Translations under genes and position numbers: made by a program
Shown: one piece after another, positions 26,761 to 36,900 of the stretch
Position numbering within the stretch: position 1 is the stretch's first letter
Layout of the letters: each line of letters starts with the position of its first letter
Notes under the pieces: generated by a model
What the model was told of the DNA's origin: nothing
The model's input: only the letters and a program-made list of their open reading frames with translations
The model's database searches: none
NCBI RefSeq assembly: GCF_031846165.1
Contig: NZ_JAVRIE010000003.1
Span: 186,001 to 250,000, forward strand
Direction of reading: 5' to 3'
From: Glaciecola blandensis
GTDB lineage: Bacteria > Pseudomonadota > Gammaproteobacteria > Enterobacterales > Alteromonadaceae
DNA: 64,000 nt

Positions 26761-28326
26761 TCAATTGGACGAAGTTGAACTATCTGAATCTGTTTGAGAT
26801 TGAGCGTCGCTTCCACTCTCAGTTTTCTGGCTTGACGGTGGTGAATTGATTTCAGGTGGCAATTCTGGTGCGATCTCTGGCAATTGCGTCTGATCCTCTA
26901 ACCACACTAGAGTATCATAGTAACGACGGATGTTGTCAACATAGTTAACTGCCTCATCACCGCGAGCATAACCATAGCGTGTAGATTTATAGAATTTTTT
27001 CTGGCGAAGTAAGGGTAAGTGCTTCTTCACATCTACCCAGAGGTCAGGGTTATAGCCCTGTCTTTCTGTGATTTTTCGAGCGTCTTCTAAATGCCCCAAT
27101 CCGACGTTATAAGCAGCAAGTGCCATCCATATGCGATCAGGTGATTGAATCCTAGCGGGTATACGCCGGAGTAGACTGCTTAAATACCGAGCTCCGCCAC
27201 TGATACTTTGCTCAGGATCCAGTCTCGATTTTACTTTCATGTCTTTCGCTGTCGCTAAGGTCAGCATCATTAGGCCGCGAACACCGGTGGGTGATTTTGC
27301 TTTCGGGTCCCAATGACTTTCTTGGTAACTCATTGCGGCTAATAAACGCCAGTCATTATCACCAGCATATGCCTCAAATAGTTCCTTGTAGGTTGGCAGC
27401 GTTTTATCGACTGCACGCATAAACGCACGGGTATCAACGTAGTCAAAGGACTTTACGTGACCAAAGTATTTGTCTTCTAAAGCACTTAACTGACCGTTTG
27501 CTTGAAGCGAGCCAAAGTATTCGATTAGCGCAGCACGCAATGAGTCATCGGTATCTTTATTTAATAGCCAACCTATTTGCAGGGTATCTGTTACTGAAAA
27601 ACCTATCCCTAAATTGGGGTACCGTCGTCTAGCCACGGCTAAAATATTCGAATCTGAGATGGTGTAATCTAACTCGTCTTCAGACACCATTTCTAAAAGT
27701 TCTTCAATATCTTTTTCGTCGGTTTCCTGCCAGAACGGAAGTTCGTCGCTTTGCGTAAAGACGCTTAAGGGTTCGCGATAAAAATCATTTGCCACAATGG
27801 TCAGGTCACCCTCTAATTGCTGGATGTCACGAGGGCGGTTTCGTCCTTTTCGATAAACCAGTTCGAAATTCACCGACTGATAAGCTGGGCCAAAACGATA
27901 ACGCTCTTTGCGTTGTTCTGTCATGGTAACGTTGGCAGCAATCAAATCGACTTGTTTGTTTTCTAACTGGGGTAGAAGTTCACGATAAGAATAGTAAGGA
28001 TAAACTTCTAATCGTACACCAAGGTAATCAGCGAAACCTTGAGCGAGTTCATACTCAAAGCCTTCGGGAGAAGTGGAACCATTATAATAAGTTGTTCTGC
28101 CATACACTGAGCCCACTTTTAGTACGCCAGACTGTAAAATACTGCTGAGCGAGGACGCATGCTGCGGTTGAGAGCAACTGCTCATAAAAAGAAGCGTTGA
28201 AAAAGTGATACATAATCTCAGGCAATATTTGCCGAACGCATTTATCTTACGAAATTCAGGCACAGAATATGAAGACCACTTTAGGTGTGGTTTAGAGGGT
28301 ATTCTGGGTGAGCTAAATTTCTTCAT
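26761..28326 (-). CDS. mltF: Membrane-bound lytic murein transglycosylase F
   Basis: MltF cleaves peptidoglycan between MurNAc and GlcNAc, forming 1,6-anhydromuropeptides, at the inner face of the outer membrane. The 521-residue lipoprotein candidate has a long basic N-region and lipobox FMSSC near residue 50. A solute-binding-protein-like domain (about 60-300) and an SLT domain (about 320-470) follow; the catalytic Glu is in MSYQESHWDP, followed by PTGVRGLMMLTL. I start at ATG 28326; a more upstream ATG at 28383 would add residues before the signal. The Ser/Thr/Asp-rich tail is low complexity. The gene is divergent from purL. Confidence 0.93.
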   Translation of the reverse strand: MKKFSSPRIPSKPHLKWSSYSVPEFRKINAFGKYCLRLCITFSTLLFMSSCSQPQHASSLSSILQSGVLKVGSVYGRTTYYNGSTSPEGFEYELAQGFADYLGVRLEVYPYYSYRELLPQLENKQVDLIAANVTMTEQRKERYRFGPAYQSVNFELVYRKGRNRPRDIQQLEGDLTIVANDFYREPLSVFTQSDELPFWQETDEKDIEELLEMVSEDELDYTISDSNILAVARRRYPNLGIGFSVTDTLQIGWLLNKDTDDSLRAALIEYFGSLQANGQLSALEDKYFGHVKSFDYVDTRAFMRAVDKTLPTYKELFEAYAGDNDWRLLAAMSYQESHWDPKAKSPTGVRGLMMLTLATAKDMKVKSRLDPEQSISGGARYLSSLLRRIPARIQSPDRIWMALAAYNVGLGHLEDARKITERQGYNPDLWVDVKKHLPLLRQKKFYKSTRYGYARGDEAVNYVDNIRRYYDTLVWLEDQTQLPEIAPELPPEINSPPSSQKTESGSDAQSQTDSDSSTSSN

Positions 28327-28403
28327 AAGGCCATTGTGACTAAATTTTACTGCGGCATCCAGTAAGTTATTGCAAAAAAGCAAAATTCTCCTCTGTTAAT
28401 CAC

Positions 28404-28432
28404 TTATCAAGTGCCGCATTTTCCTCTATAAT
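28404..28432 (+). promoter_or_regulatory. Sigma-70 promoter of purL
   Basis: TTATCA (28404-28409) and a perfect TATAAT (28427-28432) are separated by exactly 17 bases. Transcription would start near 28439, giving a leader of about 65 bases before the purL ATG. Confidence 0.7.
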
Positions 28433-28460
28433 TCTGCGCCAATTGCTGTCCTTAGCCTTT

Positions 28461-28484
28461 GGTTGCATTACCACACGTGCAACC
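28461..28484 (+). promoter_or_regulatory. Inverted repeat in the purL leader
   Basis: GGTTGCA and TGCAACC are perfect 7-base arms separated by ten bases, inside the predicted purL leader, ending 19 bases before the ATG. It might be an RNA hairpin or a regulator site. It does not match the E. coli PurR box as I know it. Confidence 0.4.
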
Positions 28485-28503
28485 CTAATAATTGGTATCT
28501 ACT

Positions 28504-31500
28504 ATGTTAATTCTTCGCGGTTCTTCTGCTCTTTCATCGTTTAAACAAGAAAAGTTATTAGCGCAATACGCTAATCTTGGTCTGCCAGTGCAGAATGTAA
28601 GCGCACAATACGTTCATTTTGCTGACGTTGAAGGTGAATTAGACGCTGAGGAATTAGGCGTTCTGGAACAATTACTTACTTACGGACCAAACTCCGAAAA
28701 GTTAGACCTTGCTGGTCGTTTAGTTATTGTGACGCCTCGTCCGGGTACCATTTCCCCTTGGGCTTCAAAAGCAACAGATATTGCCAAAAATGCCGGCTTG
28801 ACCAAAATAAAACGATTAGAGCGTGGTATTGCATTTTACGTATCGACGCAAAGCGAATTGGAAATAACGACATTAGCTTCACCATTATATGACCGTATGA
28901 CGCAGTCTGTATTTAATGATTTGGAGAGCGCTAGTGTCTTGTTTGCTCAGACTGAAGCGAAACCTTTCACATCAGTTCCTATTCTAGAACAGGGTAAACA
29001 AGCCTTAATTGATGCCAATATTTCTTTAGGCTTAGCACTGGCGGAAGACGAAGTAGATTATTTGTTTGATAGCTTTACTCAATTGGGTCGCAACCCGAAC
29101 GACATTGAGCTTTATATGTTCGCACAAGCAAATAGCGAACATTGTCGCCATAAAATCTTTAATGCAGATTGGACGATTGATGGCCAGAAGCAAGAAAAGT
29201 CATTATTTAAAATGATTAAAAACACTTATGAAGTGTCAACAGACTTTGTCCACTCAGCTTATAAAGACAACGCTGCTGTGATGGAAGGTTGGCATGCCGG
29301 TCGTTTTTATCCAAACGCGAACACCGGTGAATATAACTATCATCAACAAGATATCGATATTCTCATGAAGGTTGAAACGCATAACCACCCAACTGCGATT
29401 TCGCCATTTCCAGGCGCAGCGACTGGCTCGGGTGGTGAAATTCGTGATGAGGGCGCAACGGGGCGAGGTTCAAAACCAAAAGCAGGTTTGGTTGGTTTCT
29501 CTGTTTCAAACTTGAATTTGCCCGGTCTCTCACAACCTTGGGAAGTCGCTTACGGTAAACCTGAGCGGATAGTGACTGCTCTGGATATTATGCTCGAGGG
29601 GCCGCTAGGTGGTGCCGCTTTCAATAATGAATTTGGACGCCCAAATATTCTAGGTTATTTCCGCACATTCGAACAAACAGTTGATAGTTTTAATGGGAAA
29701 GAAGTACGTGGTTATCACAAGCCGATCATGCTCGCAGGCGGACTAGGTAATATTAAAAAGGACCACATCCAAAAAGGTGAAATAACGGTTGGCGCAAAAC
29801 TTATCGCCTTAGGCGGCCCAGCAATGAATATTGGTTTGGGCGGCGGCGCAGCATCCTCAGTTGCATCTGGACAAAGTAACGCCGATTTAGACTTTGCATC
29901 TGTGCAACGTGAAAACCCTGAAATGGAAAGACGCTGTCAAGAAGTGATTGATAAATGTTGGCAATTAGGTGACGAAAATCCGATTCAATTTATCCATGAC
30001 GTTGGTGCAGGTGGATTATCCAACGCATTCCCTGAACTCGTTAATGATGGTGAGCGCGGCGGTGTGTTCGAACTGCGTGAAGTACCAAATGATGAACCAG
30101 GTATGTCGCCATTAGAAATATGGTGCAATGAATCACAAGAACGTTATGTAATGTCTGTAGCGCCTGAAAACCTAGCAACATTCGAAGCGATTTGTAAGAG
30201 AGAGAGAGCACCATTTGCGGTTGTAGGTGAAGCGACAAGAGAGCAGCACTTGACTCTCAGTGATGCAAAGTTTGGCAACAAACCGATTGATATGCCGCTT
30301 GACGTGCTTTTAGGTAAGCCACCAAAAATGAGCAAAGATGTGGAGAGTTCTACAGCAAATGGCGACACTTTCGATACACAGAATATTGATTTAAGAGAAG
30401 CGATAGAGCGCGTGCTTCAACTACCAACGGTTGCTGATAAAACGTTTTTGATCACCATTGGTGACCGTTCTGTTACGGGTATGGTATCCAGAGACCAAAT
30501 GGTTGGTCCATGGCAGGTTCCAGTGTCTGATGTCGCTGTCACAACGTCTGCATTCGATACCTACTCAGGCGAAGCGATGAGTATGGGGGAGCGCACACCG
30601 GTGGCATTGCTTAATCATGCTGCGTCGGCCAGACTCGCGGTTGCCGAGTCATTAACCAATATTGCAGGTACTGATATTGGTGATATGAAGCGAATTAAAT
30701 TATCTGCTAACTGGATGTCCGCTTCAACTCACCCTGGTGAGGACGCTGGTTTATATGCTGCAGTGAAGGCGGTCGGTGAAGAGCTATGTCCAGAGCTTGG
30801 TTTGACTATCCCTGTTGGAAAAGATTCGATGTCGATGAAAACGGCATGGCAAGACAATGGTCAAGATAAGGCGGTCACGTCTCCATTATCACTGGTCATT
30901 ACCGCTTTCGGTGCAGTAAAAGACGTACGCAAAACGGTGACGCCAGAATTGCGAGAGACCGCTTCTGAGTCTAGCTTGTACCTTATTGACTTGGGCAATA
31001 AGCAGAATCGTATGGGTGGTTCGTGTCTAGCTCAAGTCTACGGAAAGTTAGGTAAAGACGTGCCAGACGTAGATGATCCTGCCAAACTAAAAGCCTACTT
31101 CTTATTCATGCAAGAGCTTGTGAGTAAGGGTTTAATTGCTGCTTATCATGACCGTTCTGATGGCGGGTTATTTGTGACGGCAGCTGAAATGGCCTTTGCG
31201 GGTAAAAAAGGGATTGAGTTAGATATTAGCGGTTTAGGTAACGACGCTGCGTCTATTTTATTTAATGAAGAGCTTGGTGGTGTAGTGCAGGTTCGAGAAA
31301 CTGATTACGAAGCATTCAATTCAGTAGCCCAGCAGTTTGGTCTTGAGGGCTGTATTCACAAAGTCGGTGAAATAAACGATGTTGACAATATATGTGTCAG
31401 CAAAGATGGTGAGTTGTTAGTTAAAAACACGCGTACTGTTTACCGTCAATTGTGGGCAAGCACTACTCATGCAATGCAAAAGCTGCGTGATAATCCTGAT

Positions 31501-32385
31501 TGTGCTGACCAAGAGCACGAAGCCAAAGGCGATTCTGAAGACCCAGGTTTACACAGCCTATTACATTTTGATATCAATCAAGATGTGAGCGCCCCCTATA
31601 TCAACACAGGCGCTAAGCCTGAGGTCGCTATCTTGCGTGAGCAAGGTGTGAACTCCCATGTTGAAATGGCTGCGGCTTTTCACCGGGCAGGTTTTACGCC
31701 AATCGATGTGCATATGAGCGACATGTTAAATGGGCGCTCATTGGATAACTTTGCTGGCTTGGTTGCCTGTGGTGGCTTTAGTTATGGTGACGTCTTAGGA
31801 GCGGGAGAAGGTTGGGCGAAATCAATTTTGTTCAATCCAGAAGTGAAAGCAAGTTTCAAAGCTTTCTTTGAGCGAAATAATACTTTCTCGTTGGGTGTGT
31901 GTAACGGTTGCCAGATGCTATCCAATCTGAAATCACTCATTCCTGGTACAGAACATTGGCCACATTTCGTGACTAATCAGTCTGAACGATTTGAGGCACG
32001 CGTAGCGATGGTCGAAGTGGCTGATTCGCCTTCGGTTCTTTTATCAGGTATGCAAGGGTCAAGAATGCCCATTGCCGTCTCTCATGGCGAGGGTCGTGCT
32101 GAGTTTAAAGCTGACAATCAAATAGCCGCGCTGAAAAATGCCAGTCAAATAGCACTGCGCTATGTTAATAACTACGGCAGAGTGACCAGCGACTATCCGG
32201 CAAACCCAAATGGTTCCCCACAGGGCATTACAGGTTTAACGTCGGTTGATGGACGAAGTACGATCATGATGCCTCACCCTGAACGTGTGTTTAGGGCGGT
32301 TAGTAATTCCTGGCGACCAGATGACTGGAAAGAAGATAGCCCATGGATGCGCATGTTTAGAAACGCGCGTGTATTTGTTGGCTAA
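28504..32385 (+). CDS. purL: Phosphoribosylformylglycinamidine synthase
   Basis: PurL converts FGAR, glutamine and ATP to FGAM in purine synthesis. The 1293-residue single-chain enzyme has an N-terminal PurS-like domain, a linker, the duplicated AIRS-like ATPase domains (with KVETHNHPTAISPFPGAATG near residue 290) and a C-terminal class I glutaminase domain. That last domain has nucleophile Cys in SLGVCNGCQML and the His-Glu pair in MMPHPERVFRA. I start it at ATG 28504 (MLILRGSSALS); a TTG four codons upstream is unlikely. Length matches the large gammaproteobacterial form. It has its own promoter and is convergent with smrA. Confidence 0.98.
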   Translation: MLILRGSSALSSFKQEKLLAQYANLGLPVQNVSAQYVHFADVEGELDAEELGVLEQLLTYGPNSEKLDLAGRLVIVTPRPGTISPWASKATDIAKNAGLTKIKRLERGIAFYVSTQSELEITTLASPLYDRMTQSVFNDLESASVLFAQTEAKPFTSVPILEQGKQALIDANISLGLALAEDEVDYLFDSFTQLGRNPNDIELYMFAQANSEHCRHKIFNADWTIDGQKQEKSLFKMIKNTYEVSTDFVHSAYKDNAAVMEGWHAGRFYPNANTGEYNYHQQDIDILMKVETHNHPTAISPFPGAATGSGGEIRDEGATGRGSKPKAGLVGFSVSNLNLPGLSQPWEVAYGKPERIVTALDIMLEGPLGGAAFNNEFGRPNILGYFRTFEQTVDSFNGKEVRGYHKPIMLAGGLGNIKKDHIQKGEITVGAKLIALGGPAMNIGLGGGAASSVASGQSNADLDFASVQRENPEMERRCQEVIDKCWQLGDENPIQFIHDVGAGGLSNAFPELVNDGERGGVFELREVPNDEPGMSPLEIWCNESQERYVMSVAPENLATFEAICKRERAPFAVVGEATREQHLTLSDAKFGNKPIDMPLDVLLGKPPKMSKDVESSTANGDTFDTQNIDLREAIERVLQLPTVADKTFLITIGDRSVTGMVSRDQMVGPWQVPVSDVAVTTSAFDTYSGEAMSMGERTPVALLNHAASARLAVAESLTNIAGTDIGDMKRIKLSANWMSASTHPGEDAGLYAAVKAVGEELCPELGLTIPVGKDSMSMKTAWQDNGQDKAVTSPLSLVITAFGAVKDVRKTVTPELRETASESSLYLIDLGNKQNRMGGSCLAQVYGKLGKDVPDVDDPAKLKAYFLFMQELVSKGLIAAYHDRSDGGLFVTAAEMAFAGKKGIELDISGLGNDAASILFNEELGGVVQVRETDYEAFNSVAQQFGLEGCIHKVGEINDVDNICVSKDGELLVKNTRTVYRQLWASTTHAMQKLRDNPDCADQEHEAKGDSEDPGLHSLLHFDINQDVSAPYINTGAKPEVAILREQGVNSHVEMAAAFHRAGFTPIDVHMSDMLNGRSLDNFAGLVACGGFSYGDVLGAGEGWAKSILFNPEVKASFKAFFERNNTFSLGVCNGCQMLSNLKSLIPGTEHWPHFVTNQSERFEARVAMVEVADSPSVLLSGMQGSRMPIAVSHGEGRAEFKADNQIAALKNASQIALRYVNNYGRVTSDYPANPNGSPQGITGLTSVDGRSTIMMPHPERVFRAVSNSWRPDDWKEDSPWMRMFRNARVFVG

Positions 32386-32387
32386 AA

Positions 32388-32972
32388 CTAACCGCGGCGG
32401 TTTCGCTCGCGGTTAATCAGTTTTTGATTGGGATGTTTTTTCAGCAGCACATATACTGAAGCTAAGCCACCGTGATGTTTCTGTGCTGTATGAAACGCTA
32501 TTACCATGTCAATTTGACGCAGCCATTGGTTTACATAGCTCTTCATGAAACCAGGGAAGGGTTTACTTTTCAACCCGAGTCCATGTTGTAATAGTAGAGT
32601 GCGAACCCCTTTTTCATGACACTCTTTAATGGTTTTATAGAGTGCTATTCTGGCCTCGTCTAACTTCATATGAGTGATGTTTAGCGAGGTATCTATTTGG
32701 TATTTCCCTAGTCGCAAGTTTTTATATACGCCGTCCTGTACACCATCTTGTTTGTATTCAATAAAGTCATGAGGATCAATCGGTGTGACTTGCTCTACCG
32801 ATAAACCATTGTCGTCTTTTTCGACTTCAGCGATCAATGCCTCACGCTTTAGCTTTTGAGCAAGTGTTTCCTGGCTTTTGTTATTCAGGGCAATTGTATT
32901 GCTACTTGCTAGAGGTTTTACATCACTCATTTCGTCGAAGAATGAAAGGTCATCAGGTACAGAATGTGACAT
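32388..32972 (-). CDS. smrA: Smr-domain protein SmrA
   Basis: This 194-residue protein matches the SmrA branch of Smr proteins, which have a MutS2-type C-terminal domain. The N terminus has the SFFDEMSDVKPL segment typical of SmrA, then a linker with DGVQDGVYKNLRLGKYQ. The Smr domain ends with FHTAQKHHGGLASVYVLLKK. The glycine motif normally HGKG reads HGLG here and the LDLHG motif is absent, so nuclease function is doubtful; E. coli SmrA also lacks LDLHG. It starts at ATG 32972 with AAGGAGTCA upstream and converges on purL. Confidence 0.85.
   Translation of the reverse strand: MSHSVPDDLSFFDEMSDVKPLASSNTIALNNKSQETLAQKLKREALIAEVEKDDNGLSVEQVTPIDPHDFIEYKQDGVQDGVYKNLRLGKYQIDTSLNITHMKLDEARIALYKTIKECHEKGVRTLLLQHGLGLKSKPFPGFMKSYVNQWLRQIDMVIAFHTAQKHHGGLASVYVLLKKHPNQKLINRERNRRG
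32389..32426 (+). terminator. Probable purL terminator inside the smrA 3' end
   Basis: TAACCGCG and CGCGGTTA form a perfect 8-base-pair stem around an 11-base loop and are followed by ATCAGTTTTTG. It starts three bases after the purL stop, so it also encodes the last residues of the opposing smrA gene. Confidence 0.55.
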
Positions 32973-33010
32973 AAGTGACTCCTTGGTTGCGACTAGCTTT
33001 AATGCCGATA

Positions 33011-33031
33011 TACTCTAAATCGATTTGAGTA
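33011..33031. promoter_or_regulatory. Operator-like palindrome between smrA and the aldolase gene
   Basis: A perfect palindromic core AAATCGATTT (33017-33026) is flanked by complementary arms TACTC (33011-33015) and GAGTA (33027-33031), offset by one base. It lies 60 bases before the aldolase ATG and 38 bases before the smrA start. The form suggests a binding site for a dimeric sugar-responsive repressor, which is inference. Confidence 0.45.
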
Positions 33032-33090
33032 TCTGTGGGTTATACGCCAGAATCTCAAGCTTAGTCCAGAATTTATTTACGGAAATTATC

Positions 33091-33732
33091 ATGACCCTGC
33101 CACTTATCGCAATTCTTCGAGGTGTAACACCAGAGCGTATTTTATCTGTTGCAGACATTCTGTTATCAGAAGGGTTTCACATGCTTGAAGTCCCTTTGAA
33201 TAGCCCTGACGCGTTGAACAGTATTCAGATGCTTGCCGATAAGTATTTGCAAGAGCCGAATCAAGCTGAGCCAAGTGAACAACTTTTGTTGCTAGGTGCT
33301 GGTACCGTAGCTACGCACAAGCAAGCTGAGGCTGTTGTAGATAGCGGGGCAAATCTTGTGGTATCACCGAATTTTAATAGTCAGGTGATCAACATTGCGA
33401 AGCAAGCTCAAGCCTATATGTGTTGCGGTGTATTCACCCCAACTGAAGCATTTAATGCGATAGAAGCTGGCGCAGACTGCTTAAAACTATTCCCTGCCAA
33501 TGTACTTAAGCCTGGCGGCCTAAAGGCTTTACGTTCTGTATTGCCAGCTCAAACACAGTGTTTCCCGGTGGGAGGCATTGAGGCCACGGAGCAGTCAATG
33601 ATGCCTTTCTATGAAGCCGGAGCCAATGGCTTTGGCGTAGGCTCAGCACTATTTCATCCCAGTATGAGTGATGATGATATTCGGCGAAAGGCGAGGGACT
33701 TTGCTAGTGTTTGGAGAGGTTTATCAAACTAG
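33091..33732 (+). CDS. DgoA-like 2-dehydro-3-deoxy-6-phosphogalactonate aldolase
   Basis: This class I aldolase should split a 2-keto-3-deoxy-6-phospho sugar acid into pyruvate and glyceraldehyde 3-phosphate. LPLIAILRGVTPE, the Glu in HMLEVPLNSPDAL, LGAGTV and the Schiff-base Lys in DCLKLFPANV are the KDPG/KDPGal aldolase signature. The EVPLNSP form and GGIEATEQSMMPFYEAGANGFGVGSALF resemble DgoA more than Eda. I start it at ATG 33091 (213 residues), not at the upstream ATG 33025, which falls inside the operator region. Its neighbour downstream is a TonB receptor, but no kinase or dehydratase partner is adjacent. Confidence 0.8.
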   Translation: MTLPLIAILRGVTPERILSVADILLSEGFHMLEVPLNSPDALNSIQMLADKYLQEPNQAEPSEQLLLLGAGTVATHKQAEAVVDSGANLVVSPNFNSQVINIAKQAQAYMCCGVFTPTEAFNAIEAGADCLKLFPANVLKPGGLKALRSVLPAQTQCFPVGGIEATEQSMMPFYEAGANGFGVGSALFHPSMSDDDIRRKARDFASVWRGLSN

Positions 33733-33777
33733 TTAGCCCATTGAGTTATTTTATTATAAATTAATTGGCCTTACCGC

Positions 33778-33805
33778 TTGACAATATGTCCGATGGTGTT
33801 AATTT
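33778..33805 (+). promoter_or_regulatory. Possible promoter of the TonB-dependent receptor gene
   Basis: A perfect TTGACA (33778-33783) is followed after 16 bases by TAATTT, a poor -10 match. It lies about 100 bases before the receptor start codon. Weak support. Confidence 0.3.
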
Positions 33806-33905
33806 ATTGTTAAATAAACGTGGTGTTTGTGAAGATTTGGCTTTATTAGTCACTTAATCGGAGCAGCCAGCCCGTCTTATCTACACAACAATAAAGGAAG
33901 ACACT

Positions 33906-36900
33906 GTGACTACAACTAAAAACTTTAAACTCTCCACTTTAGCTATAGCGCTTGCTGCGCTTGGCGGGGCGTCAGCATCTGGCTTTGCGTTGGCACAAGA
34001 GGAAGAGGCAAGCAATGACAATAATGTCGAGGTTATCGAGATAAAAGGAATTCGCTCGTCGTTGACTAAAGCACTTGCAGAAAAGAGAGCTTCTAGCAAA
34101 CTTGTTGAAGTTATTCAATCAGATGATATTGGCAAGCTACCTGACCAAAATCTGGCTGAAGTATTAGAAAATGTCACAGGGGTCCAGATCACCCGAACAG
34201 CGGGTGTAGGTACGGCGGTGCAAATTCGCGGTACAGATGAAAACCGAGTGGAAATCAATGGCGTTTCCACCGTTGGCTCCGGTTCGGGGCGCGGAGGCAT
34301 CAGTTTTGAAGACTTGCCGGCAGCGCTCATTTCCTCAGTTGAAGTTACCAAAGCACCCGAAGCGAAAACCATTGAGGGATCGGTTGGTGGCACTATCAAC
34401 TTACGCACTTTGAGGCCACTTGAATTAACCGACACCGTCTTTGCTGTGCGTGGCAAGGTGCAAAATAGTGACTTGGATGTTGACGATAATTATTCCCCAA
34501 TACTTTCGGGTACTTTCGGCGATAATTGGTCAACTGACAATGGTGAGTTTGGTATTGTCATCAGCGCGAGTTATGCCGAACAAAACGTTTCCGCTTTTAG
34601 GCCGCGAGCTGACCGTGACGGTTTAGTCACAACAGATCAAAACTACGATGCCGATGGCCGAGCGGGTGAGCCAAGTGATCGCATCATTGGTAGTGCAGAA
34701 GATTTTGATTTTTTGAGGATCCAGTTCTTCAATCAGGACTACGATATTCTTGATTATGAAACCACGAACTTTTCTGCTTCTTTTGAATGGCAGCCAAACG
34801 ACAAGCTGCGTCTGTATGTCGATGCCCTAGTGAATGATCAGCAACGTACACAAGAGAGCACAGAGATTCAATTTTCAGGTGTGTCAGACATTGACGTTGT
34901 AGATATTACGACAAACACCTCATTCGAGACTGTAAACTTCGGTTCTATTGATACGCCTAGCGGTATAATCAATATACCGTCGATTCAAGCCGTCACCTCC
35001 GGTGTTTTATTACCAGATGCTATTTTGGCAAGTGGGTTGAATCCGAATATCAGGACTACGACAAATACCGGCGCGAGACTTACCGACAGTTCGGTGATAC
35101 GAATCGGTGGTGAATGGACCGATGACAAATATGTACTCAGTGCTGAATATGCAGTTTCGCAATCCGATACAGTCACACCAAACTTTGCAACTCGTTTGGA
35201 TTTTATTAACCCTAACTCTGCACAGCCAGTATTAGGTGGAAGCGTGGATAATGGTACGCCTGTAGAGTTTGATCTACGAGGCGGCACCTTGCAATTTGGT
35301 ATTGCGCAAGGCTTAGCAACATCTCCAACGACAGCGCAATTGCTTGACCCTGCAAATTATGCTTTGAGTCAGGCTCAGCAGGTACGCGACCTATCTGAAA
35401 ATGAAGAAACTGCTTTTAGATCAGACTTTACCTATTTTCTTGATGGAGCAATTCCTTTTGTAAGCTCGATAGATGTTGGCTATCGCTACAATGAGTCTTC
35501 AACGCTTAATAACGATTTCAATAATTCTCGTGTAAACCTAACAAGCTCATCCTCTGAGTTTGACCGACCTAGAGCGAGTCTATTTTCAAACATAGTGGTG
35601 CCTGGCTCACCTAACTTTAACGCTGCAGACGGAAGACGTTTATTTGTACGAGATTTTCTGATTATTAATCCAGGATTATCCTATTCAGATCCAGATGCAG
35701 TTGCTCAAGCAATAAATAGCGCGATTATTTCGGCCTCAGACGATCCAAATAACCCAGGTGAAACCTTAGGTGCATTGGTGCAAGATGAGTCGGCTTTCTT
35801 TGACATATCAGAAGAAACCCATGCACTTTATGCCCAAGCAAACTTTGAAAGCGATATCCTGCGTGGTAGCGTGGGTTTGCGTTATGTCACTACTGAACTC
35901 ACGTCCATAGGCTTGGTTGAAAACAATGGCTCGTTTGAACAGTTAGTTGAAACGGGTGACTACGACTTTGTACTTCCACGTTTAAACCTTGTCGCAGACA
36001 TCAATTCAGATGTCGTGCTTAGAGCATCATTAGGTCGAGATATTAACCGCCCTGATTTCGATAATCTGTCGACTTCTACTCAGTTTACTGTCAATGCCAA
36101 CGCGCCTGTAGTAGCGGGAAATCCCAATCTAGTGCCAGAAGATATTTGGTCTGTGGACTTAGCTGTTGAGTACTATTTTGCTCCATCAAGTGTGTTGAGT
36201 GCAGGCGTTTTCTATAAGAAGCGTAAAGACCTATTTATTCCATTTACTGAAGATCCTCCGGGTAACGTGGTCGACGGCGTCTTAAACATCGATATTACTG
36301 CGCCGTGTGAAGACGGCGGCATTTTTAACCCTGTCGCCGATAGAAACATCAACAACCCAAGCCCTGGTGAAGGTATTTGTGTTCCTTTCCAGTCAACCTT
36401 TAACGGCAATGGAGACACCACACAAAAAGGTATCGAGCTAGCATTTCAATACGACCTTGCGGGCTTCGAAGATGACCTTGGTTGGGCTTCTGGTTTTGGT
36501 GTAATCGCTAACTACACATATCAAGATGCTAGCAGTGGTGATGATTTCCGAAGCTTCAACAGTCGTGGTATCGCCATTTTAGAGGCTCTGGGTATTGCAG
36601 AGGAAGACGCTCAAGACCGTGTTGAGTTGCAGAACTTATCGAAAAACGCCTATAACTTTACATTGTTCTATGAAAAGTATGGCATATCAGCACGTGCTCG
36701 ATATACCTGGCGCTCTGCCTACATTGCTACAGATGCCTTTCAATTTGGTTTACCACGCGTGAATGAAGCTCGTGGCCAACTTAACGCAAGTATTAACTAT
36801 GATGTAAATGAGAACCTGAGCTTCGGTCTTGAGGGAATTAATATTACACAAAGTGATGCGGAACAATCATGTGTCAATGAAGGAGGTTTATTATGCTTCC

